Positions 50,189 through 64,000 of a stretch of DNA of 64,000 nt are shown here, piece by piece. The notes under the pieces are model-generated. The model saw nothing but the letters and a program-made list of their open reading frames with translations. It did no database searches and was not told the origin of the DNA. Where the stretch lies: contig NC_133940.1 of NCBI RefSeq assembly GCF_031877795.1, positions 5,085,985 through 5,149,984 on the forward strand. The letters are read 5' to 3'. Source of the stretch: Strix aluco. Its lineage: Eukaryota > Chordata > Aves > Strigiformes > Strigidae. Both the position numbers and the translations under genes were made by a program. Numbering within the stretch: the first letter of the stretch is position 1; each line of letters opens with the position of its first letter.

Positions 50189-53100
50189 AATGTTTGTTAC
50201 GCTGGGTGTCACCATGCTCCCCAGCTGCTGGCCTACCATCCCCATGGCACTTCGCTGCCTGCTTAAACCCAGGCCCTTCCCTCCCAGACTGTTCTTTTTG
50301 GAATGGGTTGGATTTATGCTGTGGGATCATCAAAGAGTTAATGAATCATATTGATGTTGTTAACGTTCTCTGTAAATTCAGAGAAATTTCCAGCTGAATA
50401 TTTGATGAGGCTAATTAAGGCTGAGTTACTGCCACACTTCTACTTCCCTTCCCTCTGTTCTCTCTGCAGTGTGGATGAGTGTTTGGTTCCCTAACATGTC
50501 CTGTCTCCAAAGCCCTGGTCTTCTGGTGGTCACAAACCAGCTGTGACTTGTGTTGCAGCACAGCGTCTTTTAAACCAAACAACTCAGCCCGAGAAGTCCC
50601 TGAAACCCCAAGCTGCTGGAGGCTGGGAGCATGGGGCAAGTATCTGTGCCTCCTTCCTCTGTTCCTATTCTCATCCTGTTCTCCTGTTTTTTTCCTAGGA
50701 CCTGTTATAAAGCCAGAGATTTTCAGGGTCTTCGTTCTGCACTGGTGAGATTTAAGGCTGTTTCAGCCTTTGGCTGCTGCAGCAGTTAGTTCATACAAGA
50801 GCTGGCGCTTTTGGGGAATCCTGGAAGGATTTCACCACCATGTGAGAGCTGCGCTTATACAGTAAAGCTGGAGGTTACTTGTGACAGCCATGGCATGTAT
50901 CACAGTGTGAACTTGGGAGGCAGGAGAGCGAAGAGCTGATGGGACCATTTCACTGAAGGTGAGACACGTCTGAGAAAACGACATTCATGCCCCAAGGCTG
51001 TAGTGCTTTTCCACGCCAGCATTGGCAACATTGGAGGTGCCACTGAGCTTACAGTGGAAAAAGTGTAATAATGAGCTGCTTGACTCCAGATAAGAGAGGT
51101 GGAGAGCCTGCACTTGTGCACATGGCAGGATCTGTCTCTTCTTGCCCTGCTCTGCTGCTGGAGATTGGGCAAGAAGATATGAGAAGAAGAATATGGTGAG
51201 TGCCTGGCTCCCGCTGGAGGTACTGGGAGTACCCGTTGCTGTGTAGCCTGCTGAAGCCTGGATGGAGCATCCCTCTGGGACAGCGATGGAGTCCAGTCAC
51301 TGTTACCCATCCAGGCCTCAGCTTGTCTGCCTGGGAGCATGTCAGAGAACACCAAGCCGGGCTGTGGTGAAACTCTTGGATGCACCTTCAAAGCCCACCA
51401 GCTTGCAAAGAGCATGGAAGTAACTGAGCCATTGAGTTTGAAGCCCTGGACTGCAGTCTTACACTAGAGTACCCAAAGTCAGAACATAAACCTTCTTTGC
51501 ATCCTATCCCTTTTTTCTGACCTTCCCAAGAACTCAACAGGACTTCTTAAACAAGGATGTGCCCTTGCAGCCTTGTTGTTACGGTCCTTTTTCTGTGAAA
51601 GCAATTTCCAGATGAAGGGCTGGGACTACAACATGGGGACATTTTGTATTGGAGGCATGAGTCTTCTTCCATCTCTGTCTGCCACTGGTGGCTGTCTCCT
51701 CATCTCTCTCATTTGTGACTGTAGCAGAAAGGCAAAAAATGGCCTTTGCATCAGTGTCTTGGTTGTTGTTTGGCCAAGCTGGGGCAATCTGGTAGTTCAG
51801 ACTGAGAAATGGAGATAGCAGCTTTTCTGTCCCTGAGCTGATATGGGCCATGATGTAACCAACGTTTAGCCCTAGGATTTCCTCCGCACAAGGCCACTGT
51901 CACTCAGGACATGGCTGCAGTGCTTTGTCCTCCTGGATACCATCCTACAGGAAAACCTACAGAAAACCCCATAAGTTTTTCCAGAGATCATCGTCACCAT
52001 GATGTGTATCCATCCCCACTCCTGAGAGGGGTGTCAGTTCCTTTGGCCGTATTTTCACGGAGCTGCATGTTCCCACTTCAGCCTTTATCAGTGCTCCTGG
52101 GAGCAGTCATCTCACACTGCTTGGTGCTGTCAGGATTTGGGGATTCCTGGGGATTTTCTGAGGCCTCAGTCTCACTCAGGAAGGGCACTGGCCTTTCTGC
52201 TGGCTTTCCAGGTGAGTCCACACTCTGTGTGTGTACTTACTTAGCTGTGCCTGCAGAACAACAGGGCGCTTTAACCGTGATGAGCCATCCTTAGGAAAGC
52301 TGTGGTAGACACAGGGGGCTGACACTTGCTGAGGATCCAGACCTACCTTCTGGACAGGGTCTGGGTTTCCAACCCCACCTTGTCCACCACATGTAGCTGT
52401 GGTGGCTGTTGATGAGTTTGAGCCGCTGTGAGTGCTCCAAGCCCAGTTCCTCAGCAGAGGGTAAGCCAGTCTCCGACTGCCAACCTCCACAACAGATGGA
52501 CGTCCCAGTGGTTTTGGGTGTCACTCTCGGTATGCTGAGTGCACATTAAACACGTGCTTTGGGGGTGTCCAGAGTTGGGGCCTCCAACACGCTTGGTCCC
52601 ACAGAAAAGCATGAAAATATGGACCAGACCTTTTGTGAGGGTTTCAGCCCTGCCAAGTCCTGGGGAGGGATGGCCAGGCAATCTGGGCATCCATCAGCTT
52701 AAGCCCTCTGAATAGTGTCTGCCTGCTGAGTAAGAAGGGACTTTATTCACCCGCTCTGTGACAGAAAATCCTTTTCCTTCCCCTTGTTCTGCTTGCCACA
52801 GCATGGCCCATATTAATGATAATGAGTTAACGAGCCAGGGTAAGTGATAAGGCTTTGTTCTTGGCCTCTCTTTTTCCCAGTTCACCTTTAAAGACATGAA
52901 AGGTGAAATTAAACAAGAGAAGCTCTGTGGGCACATCTCCATCCTCCCCCTTTTCTCAGTCTTTCTTTTCTCCTTTCATCTGCCTTTCCCTGTTCCCTGC
53001 TTTGTCCTGCTACGCCCTGATCCAGCCAACATGGAGAGCTGATGCCGCTGTCAAAGATACCCTTATCTTCAAGGGTATGGCTGGTGGTTTGAATTCAGCG

Positions 53101-56100
53101 ACAGCCTTAGGATCGAGGTTCTGACGAATCTCCTCCGATAAGGTGTGTCACAGCAGGAGTCACAGGGCAGAGGGTCCGACATTGCAGCTTGGGTGGCTGC
53201 TGCCTGATTTATATTTATCCCCTTCTCAGGCACAGTCAAGGAGATGCTCCAGCCCTGCCAAGTGGGGGTTACTTCTTGACAGAAAGCAGCTCTGTCCGCT
53301 GGGCTGCTCCTCTCCCAGCCCCTGCCCAGGAGCCCTGTGGATACCGCAGGCTGCCATGCAGTTCCCTGCTCGGTGTCCCGCCTCACCGGGGAAGGAGACA
53401 CGTGGAAAAGGAGGCAGACATGAGCTACACATTGTAAAACAGGACAGGTGTACTGCGGTAAATCGAGTGACAGGCAGAAATAAGCACAAAAGAATTAGAT
53501 TGATAGATAGGAATGACGGATCAATAAACCGAGACTAAAGATAGCAAGGGAGATGGCTGTTGACAGAGAAATAGATGTTGCAGCCAGAAAGATCCTCGAA
53601 TAAGAGAAACATCAAATGAGAGAGGTGAAGCTTGGAGAAGGGTCATTTTAAGTGCACTTCACTGCAGGGCCAGGATTAGCCCAGACAATACATGTTTAAT
53701 GCTTCCTTTTTTCTCTCCCTGTTTCAAACCCCCTGAGTGGTGGGATGGCAGCAGCTCCACTAGCACCAATCTTGGCTACTGGAATCAGACCTCTCTGTTA
53801 GTGTCAGGCCATTGCATGTTTTGAAATAATCCTTTCTCAAGCACCAGCTTAGCTAGAGAAAGGCTGCTTGGAGCAATCTCATGGAGCTGGGCTGCGTAAC
53901 TGCTGCTCTTACACTCTCTTGATCAAATCTATGTGCTGTATAGCCATAGATTTAAATCAAACTTAGCCATAATTGAAACCTGCTTTTCTTTTGAGCCTGC
54001 CACTGGCAACTAGAAAGAGTGGCAGTTTTGGAAAAGGAAAAAAAGTGTAGAGCAAGCAGCATCGGCATGCTTGGGTACAGGGTGTTCTGGAGGATACAGC
54101 CTGACAGAGCAGATTTGGGTGAGGTAGGGAGTAAAGGCTTCCCAGGTGTTGATCCCTGGCAGGTTGATTTGATGTACTAAGCCTGGATTTGACTGGGTTG
54201 GTCTGTTTGTCACCAATCTAATGACCAGTGAGCTTGTTAGGGAATCCCTGAAGCATCCTATAATACCTGTCCTTATGGGATCCTGTTCCCCAGGTAATCC
54301 CAGCATGGCTCTCTGCCTAAAAGCTGATTGAGTTTGAGGAAGCTTCATACTCTGGAACTGCTTTACTTCTTAAGGGCTGGTCTGAGAAAGGAGTGAAATA
54401 GTTCAGCAGCTTCAAAGAAGCTATTAATTTCCTCTTGTTTTTATTATTTAGGCAAGCTATGCCTCATCTCCCTCCTTCTCTCTGGGAATTTGCTTAAACC
54501 CTGTGAAAGCACTGAAGGCAACCGAAGTCCACCCCTTCTCTTCATGCATCCTGGGAGGCCCAGCCAGAGCAGGCTGTGATGGAGGCATCTTCTCTGGCTC
54601 TGCAGGCTCCTTTCTCAATCACCTTCTCCACAGCAGAAGACCCAGAGCCTCCAGCTCTGCTGACCTGCAGCCTGCCCACTAGATAGAGAATGGCCGTGGA
54701 TGGGGACAGGTGACAGTGCGCCATGCTCTGCAGAGGTGGGCTTCTCTCCACCGCCCTGCAGCTGGCTGGGAAGGCAAAAAGTGGTGGAGTGACCAGCACT
54801 GGTGCTGCTCCAGGAGCACCTGAGTGCCCTGTGACAAGGGAAGGGGGAACAGGGGCCAAAAGCCTCTCTCATGCCAAAGAAGTGTTTGCAGTGGTGCTTG
54901 GGAGAGATGATAAAGGGAGGTGGCTGCAAGTCCTTCTCTGCCAAGGCTTGGGGAGTTTGGGGAAGCCTCTAGCTCCTCCCACCCATCGGAGGCTTGGGCA
55001 GCCTCCCAGAGCATACTGGTGTCCCGTGGTCACTGTCCCTGGAGCCTGCACCCCAGCTCACACCTCTGTAAACATAGCAGGGCTGAAAACAAGGAGGACT
55101 CATAGGGGTTCATCTGCTCCAAACCTGACCTGAAAAGAGAGAGGGCAAGCATGAAGCAAGAGCCTGAGGGGACTGATTTATCCGAGGCTGGCTCAGATAC
55201 CATCTCCAGGATGACGTCTCTGTTCAGTGGTAAGAGCAGGGGATGGGATGAGCTGCGAGAGAGAAGCAAGCCTGTCCTGGCTGGGAGCTGCCTCCCCGCC
55301 AGCTGCCTCTGGTTTACCCCAGCGCAGCCCTTCCCGAGGGAGGTATCCGTTCTCAGAGCGCTTTGTTCAACAGGCTCGCAGTGATCAGTGTGCTGGAGCC
55401 ATTTATCAGTCCAGATGCATATTTAATGCTGAAAGGGTGAGCAGAAGTAGAGCAGTGTTTGCAGATGGGTGAGCTGGGGAGATTTGCTGTGGCCGTTAAC
55501 GGTCCTGCATTAATTATGATAGAATAAATAATTCACAGGGCTAATAACAAAGACTTGTTTTTAATGGTTATGGAAATCCCAGCTTGCTCCTGGAGTAGGG
55601 GTTGAGAAAGCAATGTCTGGCTCTGCTTCTGAACCAAGTGGACAGCAGAGCACGTAGGATCTGCTGGGGATGCTGCGCTGGCTAGTGACACTCTGGGGGA
55701 TCTGTACCCCTTGCTGGTCCATGCCCAACCCGGGGGCATCGTGGCTCTCCCCAGCCCCTGCCAGCGCATATGGAAAGCCCGAGGGGACGAGGGAAGGAGG
55801 TATCAGGTTCTCCTGTGGGCCCAGGCACTTGTTTTCCTGCTGCTCCTGTTGGGGAGCAGGGTGGCAGCCAGCTTGTTCCTCAGTGCTCCCTGCACACCCC
55901 GCGCTGCTCCTGCACTGAGCGTCTCTGCCACGATGCCTCCAGAACTGCACTCCTGCCCTCCCCCCACCTCCTTCTCCCACCTGGTGCCGAAGAGTGTCTA
56001 ATTTTCCTTCTCCTTTTAATCATGTGGACCCTGAGCTCTGCAAGGGCATTGATCCCATGGGAATCCGCCCCTGGGAGAGGCAGCTCCCGATCGGTCCCTG

Positions 56101-56466
56101 CCTGGCAGCTCTGTGGCTTGTCCCACCTGTACCTCCTCTCTCTTTCCTTCAGGTCATTTATTCCTCCCTTCCTTCTCCCCATAACCTGCTCTTTTACTTC
56201 TTCAAACATCAATATGGATGTTTTCTTGTGCCTCTATTGTCCTTCAGCTTAAACAGCTTTTTCCCCCTCTCTGGTGTTTACCCTCCAGATGTATTTATAG
56301 AGAAAAAAATCACATCACTGCCAGTATGCTTTACCAAGGCTGATCAAGCTATGTTCTTCTGTACTGCTTTTATACCATGTGCCCTCCATTCACCAGCTCA
56401 CGCAGGAGCCCTCCTCTGCTCCCTTTTAACCTTCTTTAACATGGATAACCTGGCTTAGGCATGATG
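50189..56466. other. Non-coding region, no gene recognised
   Basis: No exon, RNA gene or further transposon was supported. An AT-rich patch at about 55490-55560 carries several TAAT/ATTA cores and could be a regulatory element. A frame near 55790-55880 has a leader-like hydrophobic run but no suitable start codon or partner exon. Confidence 0.45.
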
Positions 56467-56540
56467 TGGTGAGTGACCCTGGGAAAATGATTTCACTTTT
56501 CCTGCCTCAGCTTCCCCACCTATAGAGAGAAGACAGTGAC
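56467..56540 (+). repeat. MIR-like SINE relic
   Basis: GAGTGACCCTGGGAAAATGA followed by CTGCCTCAGCTTCCCCACC matches the 3' half of the MIR consensus (gtgaccttgggcaag ... cctcagtttcctcatc) with scattered changes. An ancient copy. Confidence 0.5.
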
Positions 56541-59500
56541 CCCATCCTGTGGCATGGAGTGAGTTTGGTGCTATAGGAGGTATAAGAGCTTTCTCCTTCC
56601 CAGCCCTGCTCCTTTATGGGGGCTCATTTCAATACTCTGTGACTTTATATCTCAACAGAAACATAAACTGAAGTGATATGGGACATGAGTCCTGTCTCAG
56701 ACCATCGCAGGCAGCCTCAAAGCAGCTGAGTAGTCTAAATGAGCATCCAGAGTAGGCTGAGTGCTGGTGACTCACCCACACATCACCAAACACATCCTAG
56801 GTCTTGCCATAAACCTAAAACTGGGGGAAAAAATAATGATAAAAAAGTTTTCCTGGGAAAACAACAGCAGCTGGGAACTTGTGTGATGACACCTCTCCGA
56901 TCTGTTGATGCTGAAGTGTTTTCCTGAGAGTCTAACCAGTGTCTCATAGACTGCTGTGAGTGGGATTGTAACACCTTCCCTAGACTTGCATTTCTCTATT
57001 CTGGGGTCCCGTCACACTCATAATTTATCAAGGCTTTCCTGGACTCATAGACTTAGATAATTTTCTTCCATGGTCCTTCCCAACCGATGAGCCCTTGCTG
57101 GGCAGTGGAAACAGCTATTCCGAACCCCGTACTCATGAGCCTGAGCCCTGCACGCTGTACTCCTCATTCCCCCTCCTGGGGGGCTCCAAGCTGTCTCCTG
57201 CTGGGTGATGGGCTGTGCACCCTCCATCTGCTCCTGCTGACTCCTGGCTTCGTACCTGCGTCATCAGCATGAGGTCACGAATGCAAAAATTGGGATGGGT
57301 CACAAACCTGCTCTGCTGGAAGTTCTGCTAGTAACTTCCCTCCAGCCTCCTTCTTCCCATTCCAGGACTCACTTTTGGCTGTTTTTGGGTTTTCCCACTA
57401 CTGCATGTTCCTGCTTTGGTCACTATCTCCCACGGAGCACCAGTACTAAGACCAGAGGTGAGACTGCTCTATTCCCTTTACCTTTCTCCTTCAAGACAGT
57501 TATGACATTAGCCTGGGAGGAGAAACCCACTATGTGTTTTAACCCCTTTTTCTTTTGTGTCTATGCTGTTCATCATCCTTGTCTTCCCACTCCTGCTTTG
57601 CAGCCCCATCTGCTGAGATGGCACAAGGAACGCAGCGCACCTAAAAACAGGGGAGGCATTTGTACGGATAAATAGCGACCCTTGGACTGTTCCCTTCCAA
57701 GACAAGAGACGTTTCAGAGGAGACCAGGACTCTGTTGATACAGGAGAACGCAGCAGATTTCACCTAGAAAGCTGCTGTTTGAACAGAGGAGTGCAGCACA
57801 GCTCAGAAGTGCTTATGTCTAGAGAGTGGATGTTTACACAGGAGAAGAGCGTGCTCACCTTGCTATTAGAGCACAAAACAAATGTTTGCCCAGGTAAGTG
57901 CAGATCCCAAGCTCCGGGTTTGTACTGGGTGTGTGGCTTTGGAGCACACACGCAGGGAGGCACTGTCTGAGTGAGTGTGGCAGGTGGAGTGTCCTGCTCC
58001 GGACATCCAAAGGCAAAGCAGCGGCTTGAAGAGATGCTCCTGGACTCCCCCCAGGCACCTGCTGCGCAGGCAGAGCGGGGTGACGGGCTGGGCCTGGTCG
58101 GCTGCATGCACAGCCAAAGCAGGGCTGAGGGAGGCAGGACCCAATCTCATTTCTCAAGAATTAAAAGCCATAAAGTATACGCTGGTGAAAAATTGCTTTT
58201 ACTATTATTTTTATTAGACAAATTCTCTCTCCCCCTTTTTTTCTTGTTCTAAGAGGACTTGGTGAAGAAAGCCCCTGACATATTTCCTTTCTTATCCATT
58301 TTAATCAGATCGATACATTTTCACACCATCAAATGCCTATCACACTTGCCTGAGTCTTTGAAGAAAGCTTTGGGGCTGGCACGTGAGATTAATCACAGTG
58401 CTCATCGTGCACCCGTGGGAGGTGGCAGCTCGTGCTGAGCGCTTCTCCCATGACATGGGGAGGAGGAAGAGAGACCGGAGAGACTGGGAAGTGGGGTGGC
58501 TGGTAACTCAGGGTGGACACATTGTGTGGGGTAAGGGCAGGACCCGCAGCAGTGAGGATGCATCCTGGGGAGATGTTCTGCTGCTGATGGCAGGGCTCGT
58601 GTTGGGAGCGCTGCGAGGCGGCGTGGCCGGCCGGGTGGACAGATTCCCCACTGCATTGCAGCCATTGTTTTCATTTCAGAGCAAGCATTAGTTTTCAGGC
58701 TGTTAACAGGAAAGGGAGTGGACTCAGCTCTCTTCTGTCATGGGGGATAACAGGAACAAAAAGTACCGAACAGCTCCACGAGAGCTGGGTGGTGTTGCCA
58801 AGGCAGTCTGCCATCTCCTTGGCCCTAAACGTGGTAATCGCTGTGGTCCTTAGGGGGAGCAGAACCTTCCAGGAGCTGACAGCCCCCCTCCACTCTGCCA
58901 GAAGCCCCTCTCCTTCCCAGCAGTGCCTGGGAGGCATGTGGGCCTTTGCAGGCAGTGGGGGGGTCACATGCAGAGTTGGGGGTTTCTGCCCCAGCCAGGC
59001 AGGTGAGTTTGTGTAGGCTTTTGTTGCAGTAAACATCGGTTACTGTGGGGATCAGAGGGAGCCGATTGCCAAAACGGCTGTGATGAGGGCTGCTGTTGTG
59101 GTTTCCGTGATGGAGATTGTGGGCTGAAGAGGAGGAGGCAAACCAAAATATTTACACCATAAAATGTGCACTTTTTTTGAGATGAAGCTTGGGCAGCATC
59201 CCAGCCCCTCCATATGGGCTTGTAGACATCGCTTACCTGATTTCTTTCCCTCTCAGGGAGAGCACAACGTGGCTGCTTGGTTGCAGAGGGAGAGGCAGGC
59301 AGCTCCCATGGCTGGACTCTGGGCATGTGAGGGCTGCAGTGGCTGTGGCTGCTTTTCCCTTGTCCCCTTGCGTGCCACTGACCCTGGCTGGAGCCTGGGG
59401 CTTCCTTCTGTGCTGTTGGTGCTGGCCCGTGGGAGGTGGCAGTGACCTGTCTGATGTGGACCCCAGGCTGGGAGGGAACCCTGTGATGCAGAGACAGATG

Positions 59501-62500
59501 AGTGGCTGGGAGAGGGGGCAGAGGTTTTGTACACCTTGTGCTGGCGAGGAAAGGACCTTCTCAGGATCTGGCCCTCTCCAGCCCTGGGAAGCTGCTATGG
59601 GCCTGTGTCCTCGCTCCTGTGGCTAGGACGAGGGGCACCGCAGTATCCAGGCTGGGAATGCAGCATCATAATCGAGGCTGTGGGAGCAAGGCTGTGCGGG
59701 GCTGCTTGGTGTGTGTCACTGGACAGGGCTGATGTGATGTTCTCGGTAGCTGAGTCTTTTGAGCCTTTGAGCTGAGCCTTTTGGTGCATTGTGCATTTGG
59801 GCTGCAGCAGCCTGGCAGCGTCCTGACCCTCCTTGGTCTTTGGGAGAGATGCTGAGCCTCTCTGCAGTGACTCCTGAGTTATTTAACCTCCCTCCCTGAC
59901 TGTGGTGGCTGGCGCTCAGCCCTAACTAGCTGTGAAAGCGCAGGCAGGAGCATGAGCCCCTTCCCATGGAGTGGCAGTCAGTGTGGGGGGGCTCATTTTG
60001 AGATTATGCTGCGGAACGGCGGCATTAAATCTTCCAACCTGTCCACTGGAGACGGCCCCTCTCATCCTCCCTCTGACAAGATTTAAGATGGTCACGGATA
60101 ACTGACTTTCATTATTGCTGTGCTCATAAATCCTTCTGTTATCCCCTTTCGGGCGGGCTCCTGCTGTCACCCACACAGTGGCTGCTCTCTGTCTCCAGCA
60201 GCGGGTAACTTCCCCCTGCTCCCCTCATTCCACAGCCCCTGCCCATCCCCACTGCCCCCCATTACCATGGGCTGTTGGCTATTGTGCACTTGGTATCTCA
60301 CCCCTCCCACCCATTTCTCCTGTGACAGGGCCAAACTCTCTGCAGGTGCAAGAGCACTGACTGGGCAGTTGTTTCTCATATGGTTTCCCATTGCTCCTCC
60401 AACCTTGCATCTAATGCCTGACACCAATGAATTCTCCTCTCCCAGGCACCAGTCTTAGAACTCCTCTATTGCCGGGGCTGTTCAGCCAGGCAGGGCATGA
60501 TTTGGCCCTTCATCACGCTTTGAGGTTTTGAACGACATCTGGTACTTTTTTCCAATTCCCAACTCATTTTTGACATGTTTTTGGCTCTGGCTGCCCAGTG
60601 GTATTGATTAGACTTTTTATGGAGTGAATGCTCTTCCTGTACTTAGTTATCATGCAAGACGCATTTCTGTGCTACAAGAGCTAAACGATTAAAACAAACT
60701 GAAAAAGAAAGAAGGAAAGAAAGAAAAAATGCCTCCACGTAAACCCAGACCTTATGTCCTACTCCTCTAATTGCCTGTGAGTAGAGATGGCAAATAAAAA
60801 TTCTTCAAGGCTTCTTATCTCATTTTTAAGAGCATTGCTTTTTCCAGACCTCTGGCCCTAAACACGGGCTGATGAAGGTTTCTTTTGGGTATATAGAGAA
60901 AACCATTAATGGTTTCCTCATCCCTTGAGGGGATGGTAACCCCGCTCTTCTCTTTTCTCTAGGAAGGGGAGCAGGATGGACTAGTGGTGGTAGTTCACTG
61001 CCACGGAGACTGGCTGTGTGCAAAGCATTACAGGTTTGTGTAGAGGAAGACTCTGATTTTGGTTTCTAGACACTGGGATTTAAAGGTGGCAGTAAAACCC
61101 CTGCAGCCTCTCCAAGAGACAGCTTTGGCAAAGCTGACTGGGGGGCTGATGCATCTCAGCTGCTGCTTGACCCTGTAGCAGGATGGGAGAGTGCATGGGG
61201 GGGGCTTCCCTCTTGGGACACAGAGGAGAGCACGCGCGGTGGTGGGACCTTCATCATCTTCGATACACTTGTGGTGAAGCAAAGCTTGTCCCCCACAGAG
61301 CACCCGGGTCACCAGTTTGCATCCAGTTTTAATGGTTCGCTCTGGTAATGGGATGGATGGGGATGTGCGGGGCTGCCCGGCTGTGGGCTCGCAGTTGACC
61401 CTGTGGGTGCTCCATCCAAGGAGATGCCACATTTGAGAAAGGGGGTGAAAGGGATACTGAAGGGGTCAAAATGAAAGACAGCACAGCAGAAAAAGCCAGA
61501 AAACACTCACAGCTTTATGAAGTTGGTTAGGAGTTGGTTAGCACTGACTGCTAGTGACAGACCATAGTGGGACCCTGGAGCTCAGGGGTCACTGGGGGAG
61601 GAGATGAGGTGAAACAGCCATGAATCAAGGACAGTGGTTTCAGAGAAGGACTGGTTGGGGGAAATACAGAGAGCCACAGCCAATGCTTTGGAATGCTGCC
61701 CTGGGAGCAGGGCCAGCCCTGGCAGAAGGTGTGGGGCCACTGATGCCCGAAATGCAACAGAGGATGGGAGCTAGTGGAGAGAAGAGCTGCTGAGCAGCAG
61801 ATTTGGTGCATCCAGGTGAGGAAATCCCAGGGGCTGTTGTGGGGCAGACCCCCCTCTCTGGCCTCGACGGGGAACACAGAGTCTCATCCACTCAGCTCAC
61901 AGCTGCTCCTGCCAAAATATTTGCATTTGGGGTACGGACACCTGCCAGCCAAATTTGGGTTGGCCTGAGCAGCTCTCTGTCGTGGCCAAACAGCCACAGG
62001 AGATGGAGCCGGGCTGGCTCACCATCTGTCTGAGCTAGTGGCAGGGCTGTGATGCCGGTTCTAAAGGGAGCTGGGCCTCGTGCCTGCACCAGGGCAACCG
62101 GGGTAGAGCCCCCGGGTGTGGGTGTCCCCCTGGGCAGCTGTGCCAGACCAGGAGGCAGCGGGGAGGCCCCGTCTCACCACCAGTGGCACAGGTAAAGGCA
62201 ACCACATCCAGCACTGCTGCTCTCCCCAGCCATCCCCTGCTGAGCAAGGGGCTGGTTGGGATGACAGCCTGAAAACAGAGAGAAGTCCTGTGATCCGTGG
62301 GTGCCAGTTTGGAAGGAAAGCACTGATCCTGGGCCAGTTTTCCGGTCCATTTGGTTTCTCTGTGGCTTGATGGGGACATTAAATGGCAGGCATTATGTGC
62401 CAAGCTTGGGTATCACATCCCTTGCGGAGAGGCTGATGATGAGCAGTTCTCGGGCATGGACACAGTGGTAATCAGCAGAGCTCACTGTAGTCGTAGAGAG

Positions 62501-63532
62501 GAGCCTATCTGCAGTGAGAAACAGAGCCAGTTTCACTGCAGGAGCTCGTGGTCCAGTCCTTCCCCAGCCCTGGCCTGGGTTGTCTGGGCTCGAGACAGAG
62601 GATTTGATTTGTGGACTGCAGCAGTCAGGGGAGAAAACGCTTCTGCAAACGGACTCTGCCTTGCTGAGCTCCAGGTGGGGCGCTGCCTTTGGCTGCGCAT
62701 CCCCGGGATGATGGTGAGTAACCCAGGGAGAGCAGAGCAAGGGCTGCACATCTCTGGGACGCCCCAGTCCAGCCCCAGCCTCCTTCTGCTCCCAGCAAAT
62801 GAACTTTAAACAAGGTATGTTTTTCCCCTGTACTTGCCTGCTTATTGACTAGATTTCCAATAAGATCACTGTAGGTCTTAAGCAGAGTTGCCTAAGTTAA
62901 TCCCCCTGAACATAATTATCAGAGAAAGCCCTGTTTTTACAAGGCTGTGCCTTACACTTGTTAGCAGGTGAGCAGCATCAGCTGTCACTGAATAATCGTT
63001 CTCATTAACTCGTCTTTGCACCTTTCTTTTCTCTGACTAAACCCTCTCTCCAAAACACAGCCTTGAGGGCTGCTCAAAAACAAAGCAGACAAACAAATTG
63101 AACTAACAAAGCGGACAAGGAGAGACAGAACCAGGGAGGGTAGAAACTCTTCCACCTCCTCATCCCTTAGGGAACATTTGGACGGAGAATGTGCCCCAAT
63201 TCCTGGTCACTACTGGGCCTGAGAGGACAGACCGAGCCAGCTGCACAAGCTCCTGGGCCATGGCTGAGGTGACCATCTCTCCCATCCCTTCATCCCTCCA
63301 CCTGCTGCCAGTGACTCCAGCAGAGATGTTGTTACCACTGCCCCTACGCTGGCCTGCTTCCACCCCTGGATGACAAACTGCTCGCATCACCTAGGGCTGT
63401 TTTTCTAAGAAAACTCTTGTAAGTAGAATGCCAGTTTAATTTTTCAGGATATGCTGTTTTGGGATACTTTTTGCAGTACCCCAAGCCACTGGAATGGCAC
63501 TCTTCAACTCTGGTCCCAGCTGAGGGTCAGCA
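56541..63532. other. Non-coding region, no gene recognised
   Basis: No exon was supported on either strand. A GAAA-rich simple repeat lies near 60701-60728. GABA-A receptor genes follow CNGA2 at the mammalian locus, but no receptor exon signature was found here. Confidence 0.45.
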
Positions 63533-63590
63533 GGTCAGGGTTCTAGTCCCGGCTCTGCTACTGATTCCATGTGAAATGATGTGGGAACCC
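63533..63590 (+). repeat. MIR-like SINE relic with B-box region
   Basis: GGTTCTAGTCCCGGCTCTGC followed by TACTGATTCCATGTGAA matches the MIR segment around the tRNA B box (gggttcgaatcccggctctgcca). An ancient copy. Confidence 0.5.
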
Positions 63591-64000
63591 AAGGCCCACC
63601 GACTCCTCCTGCAAACTACAGAGACGTGGCCATGCTTAGAGATGCCACCAAGTGAGCAACCATGAGAAAATAACTTTAGGTCAAGGGTTTCAAGCTCAGA
63701 TCTCGAAGTTAGTTCCTGAACTCAGGTTTTAGGATATTCAGTGTGGCACTGGAGTCTGTCAGGCATCTGGAGCTCTCACAGACCTGCTGGGACCTCTCCT
63801 TGCCTCTGTGTCTCCTGTCATCCCCAAGACCCAGCTTTCTGCCAGCCTGCCCTGAGCTCCTCCAGCTCCAGCATTCAAAGGAGGGAATTGCATGTAGTCT
63901 AGTGCCTGCAAATGATGAAATACTCAAAAAAAAACAGATGTAGAGGGAGACTAGGGACAGGAGGGAGCAGTCTTTCCTCTGAGGAAGGCTCCAGGGGCCA
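63591..64000. other. Window end, non-coding
   Basis: No feature was recognised in the last 400 bp apart from an A-rich run near 63926. Confidence 0.5.

Noticed and set aside
55711-56001. Frame with leader-like run VLLWAQALVFLLLLLG
   Set aside because: No ATG in a suitable context, no matching downstream exon, and leucine/alanine-rich runs are common in this CTG-rich sequence.

Overview
This window is vertebrate nuclear DNA, almost certainly from a bird. Genes are split by short introns with GT-AG junctions. The clearest interspersed repeats are CR1 LINE 3' ends, in both orientations and with the avian 8-bp tail. There are also two isolated retroviral LTRs and a few MIR-like SINE relics. No prokaryotic features are present. 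Five protein-coding genes can be supported, all recognised by reading the translations and checking that exon phases join.

Region by region. (1) 0-5.1 kb: CLDN2, one coding exon on the minus strand, diverges from RIPPLY1, four exons on the plus strand with a TATA box. This pair also lies together on human Xq22.3. (2) 5.1-15.9 kb: a GC-rich promoter block with a ZNF143-type motif and four CCAAT boxes starts about 100 bp after the RIPPLY1 stop. It is followed by PRRG3, three coding exons with a Gla domain, one membrane segment and two PPxY motifs. (3) 15.9-26.5 kb: a second CpG-rich block, a minus-strand LTR, then a five-exon gene of the MFF/FATE1 family. Its C-terminus and position match FATE1, but it keeps the N-terminal motif typical of MFF. 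(4) 26.5-37.7 kb: CNGA2, six coding exons encoding an olfactory-type cyclic-nucleotide-gated channel alpha subunit. The order PRRG3-FATE1-CNGA2 matches human Xq28. (5) 37.7-64 kb: a 961-bp solo LTR with a perfect 5-bp target duplication starts 173 bp after the CNGA2 stop. The remaining 25 kb has no confident gene. It holds a 289-bp segment present twice at about 99% identity, a CR1 element, two or three MIR relics, a homeodomain-type palindrome and an unrecognised hydrophobic open frame.

The genes do not form a pathway: paracellular pore, somite patterning co-repressor, vitamin K-dependent membrane protein, mitochondrial/ER-anchored protein and olfactory channel. What unites them is synteny. 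All map to the human X long arm, but two blocks that are far apart in human are directly adjacent here. The main points of interest are the MFF-like form of the FATE1 gene, the tight RIPPLY1/PRRG3 junction, the solo LTR at the CNGA2 3' end and the recent 289-bp duplication. Gene models come from splice-site reading only, without transcript support; untranslated exons and poly(A) sites are tentative.
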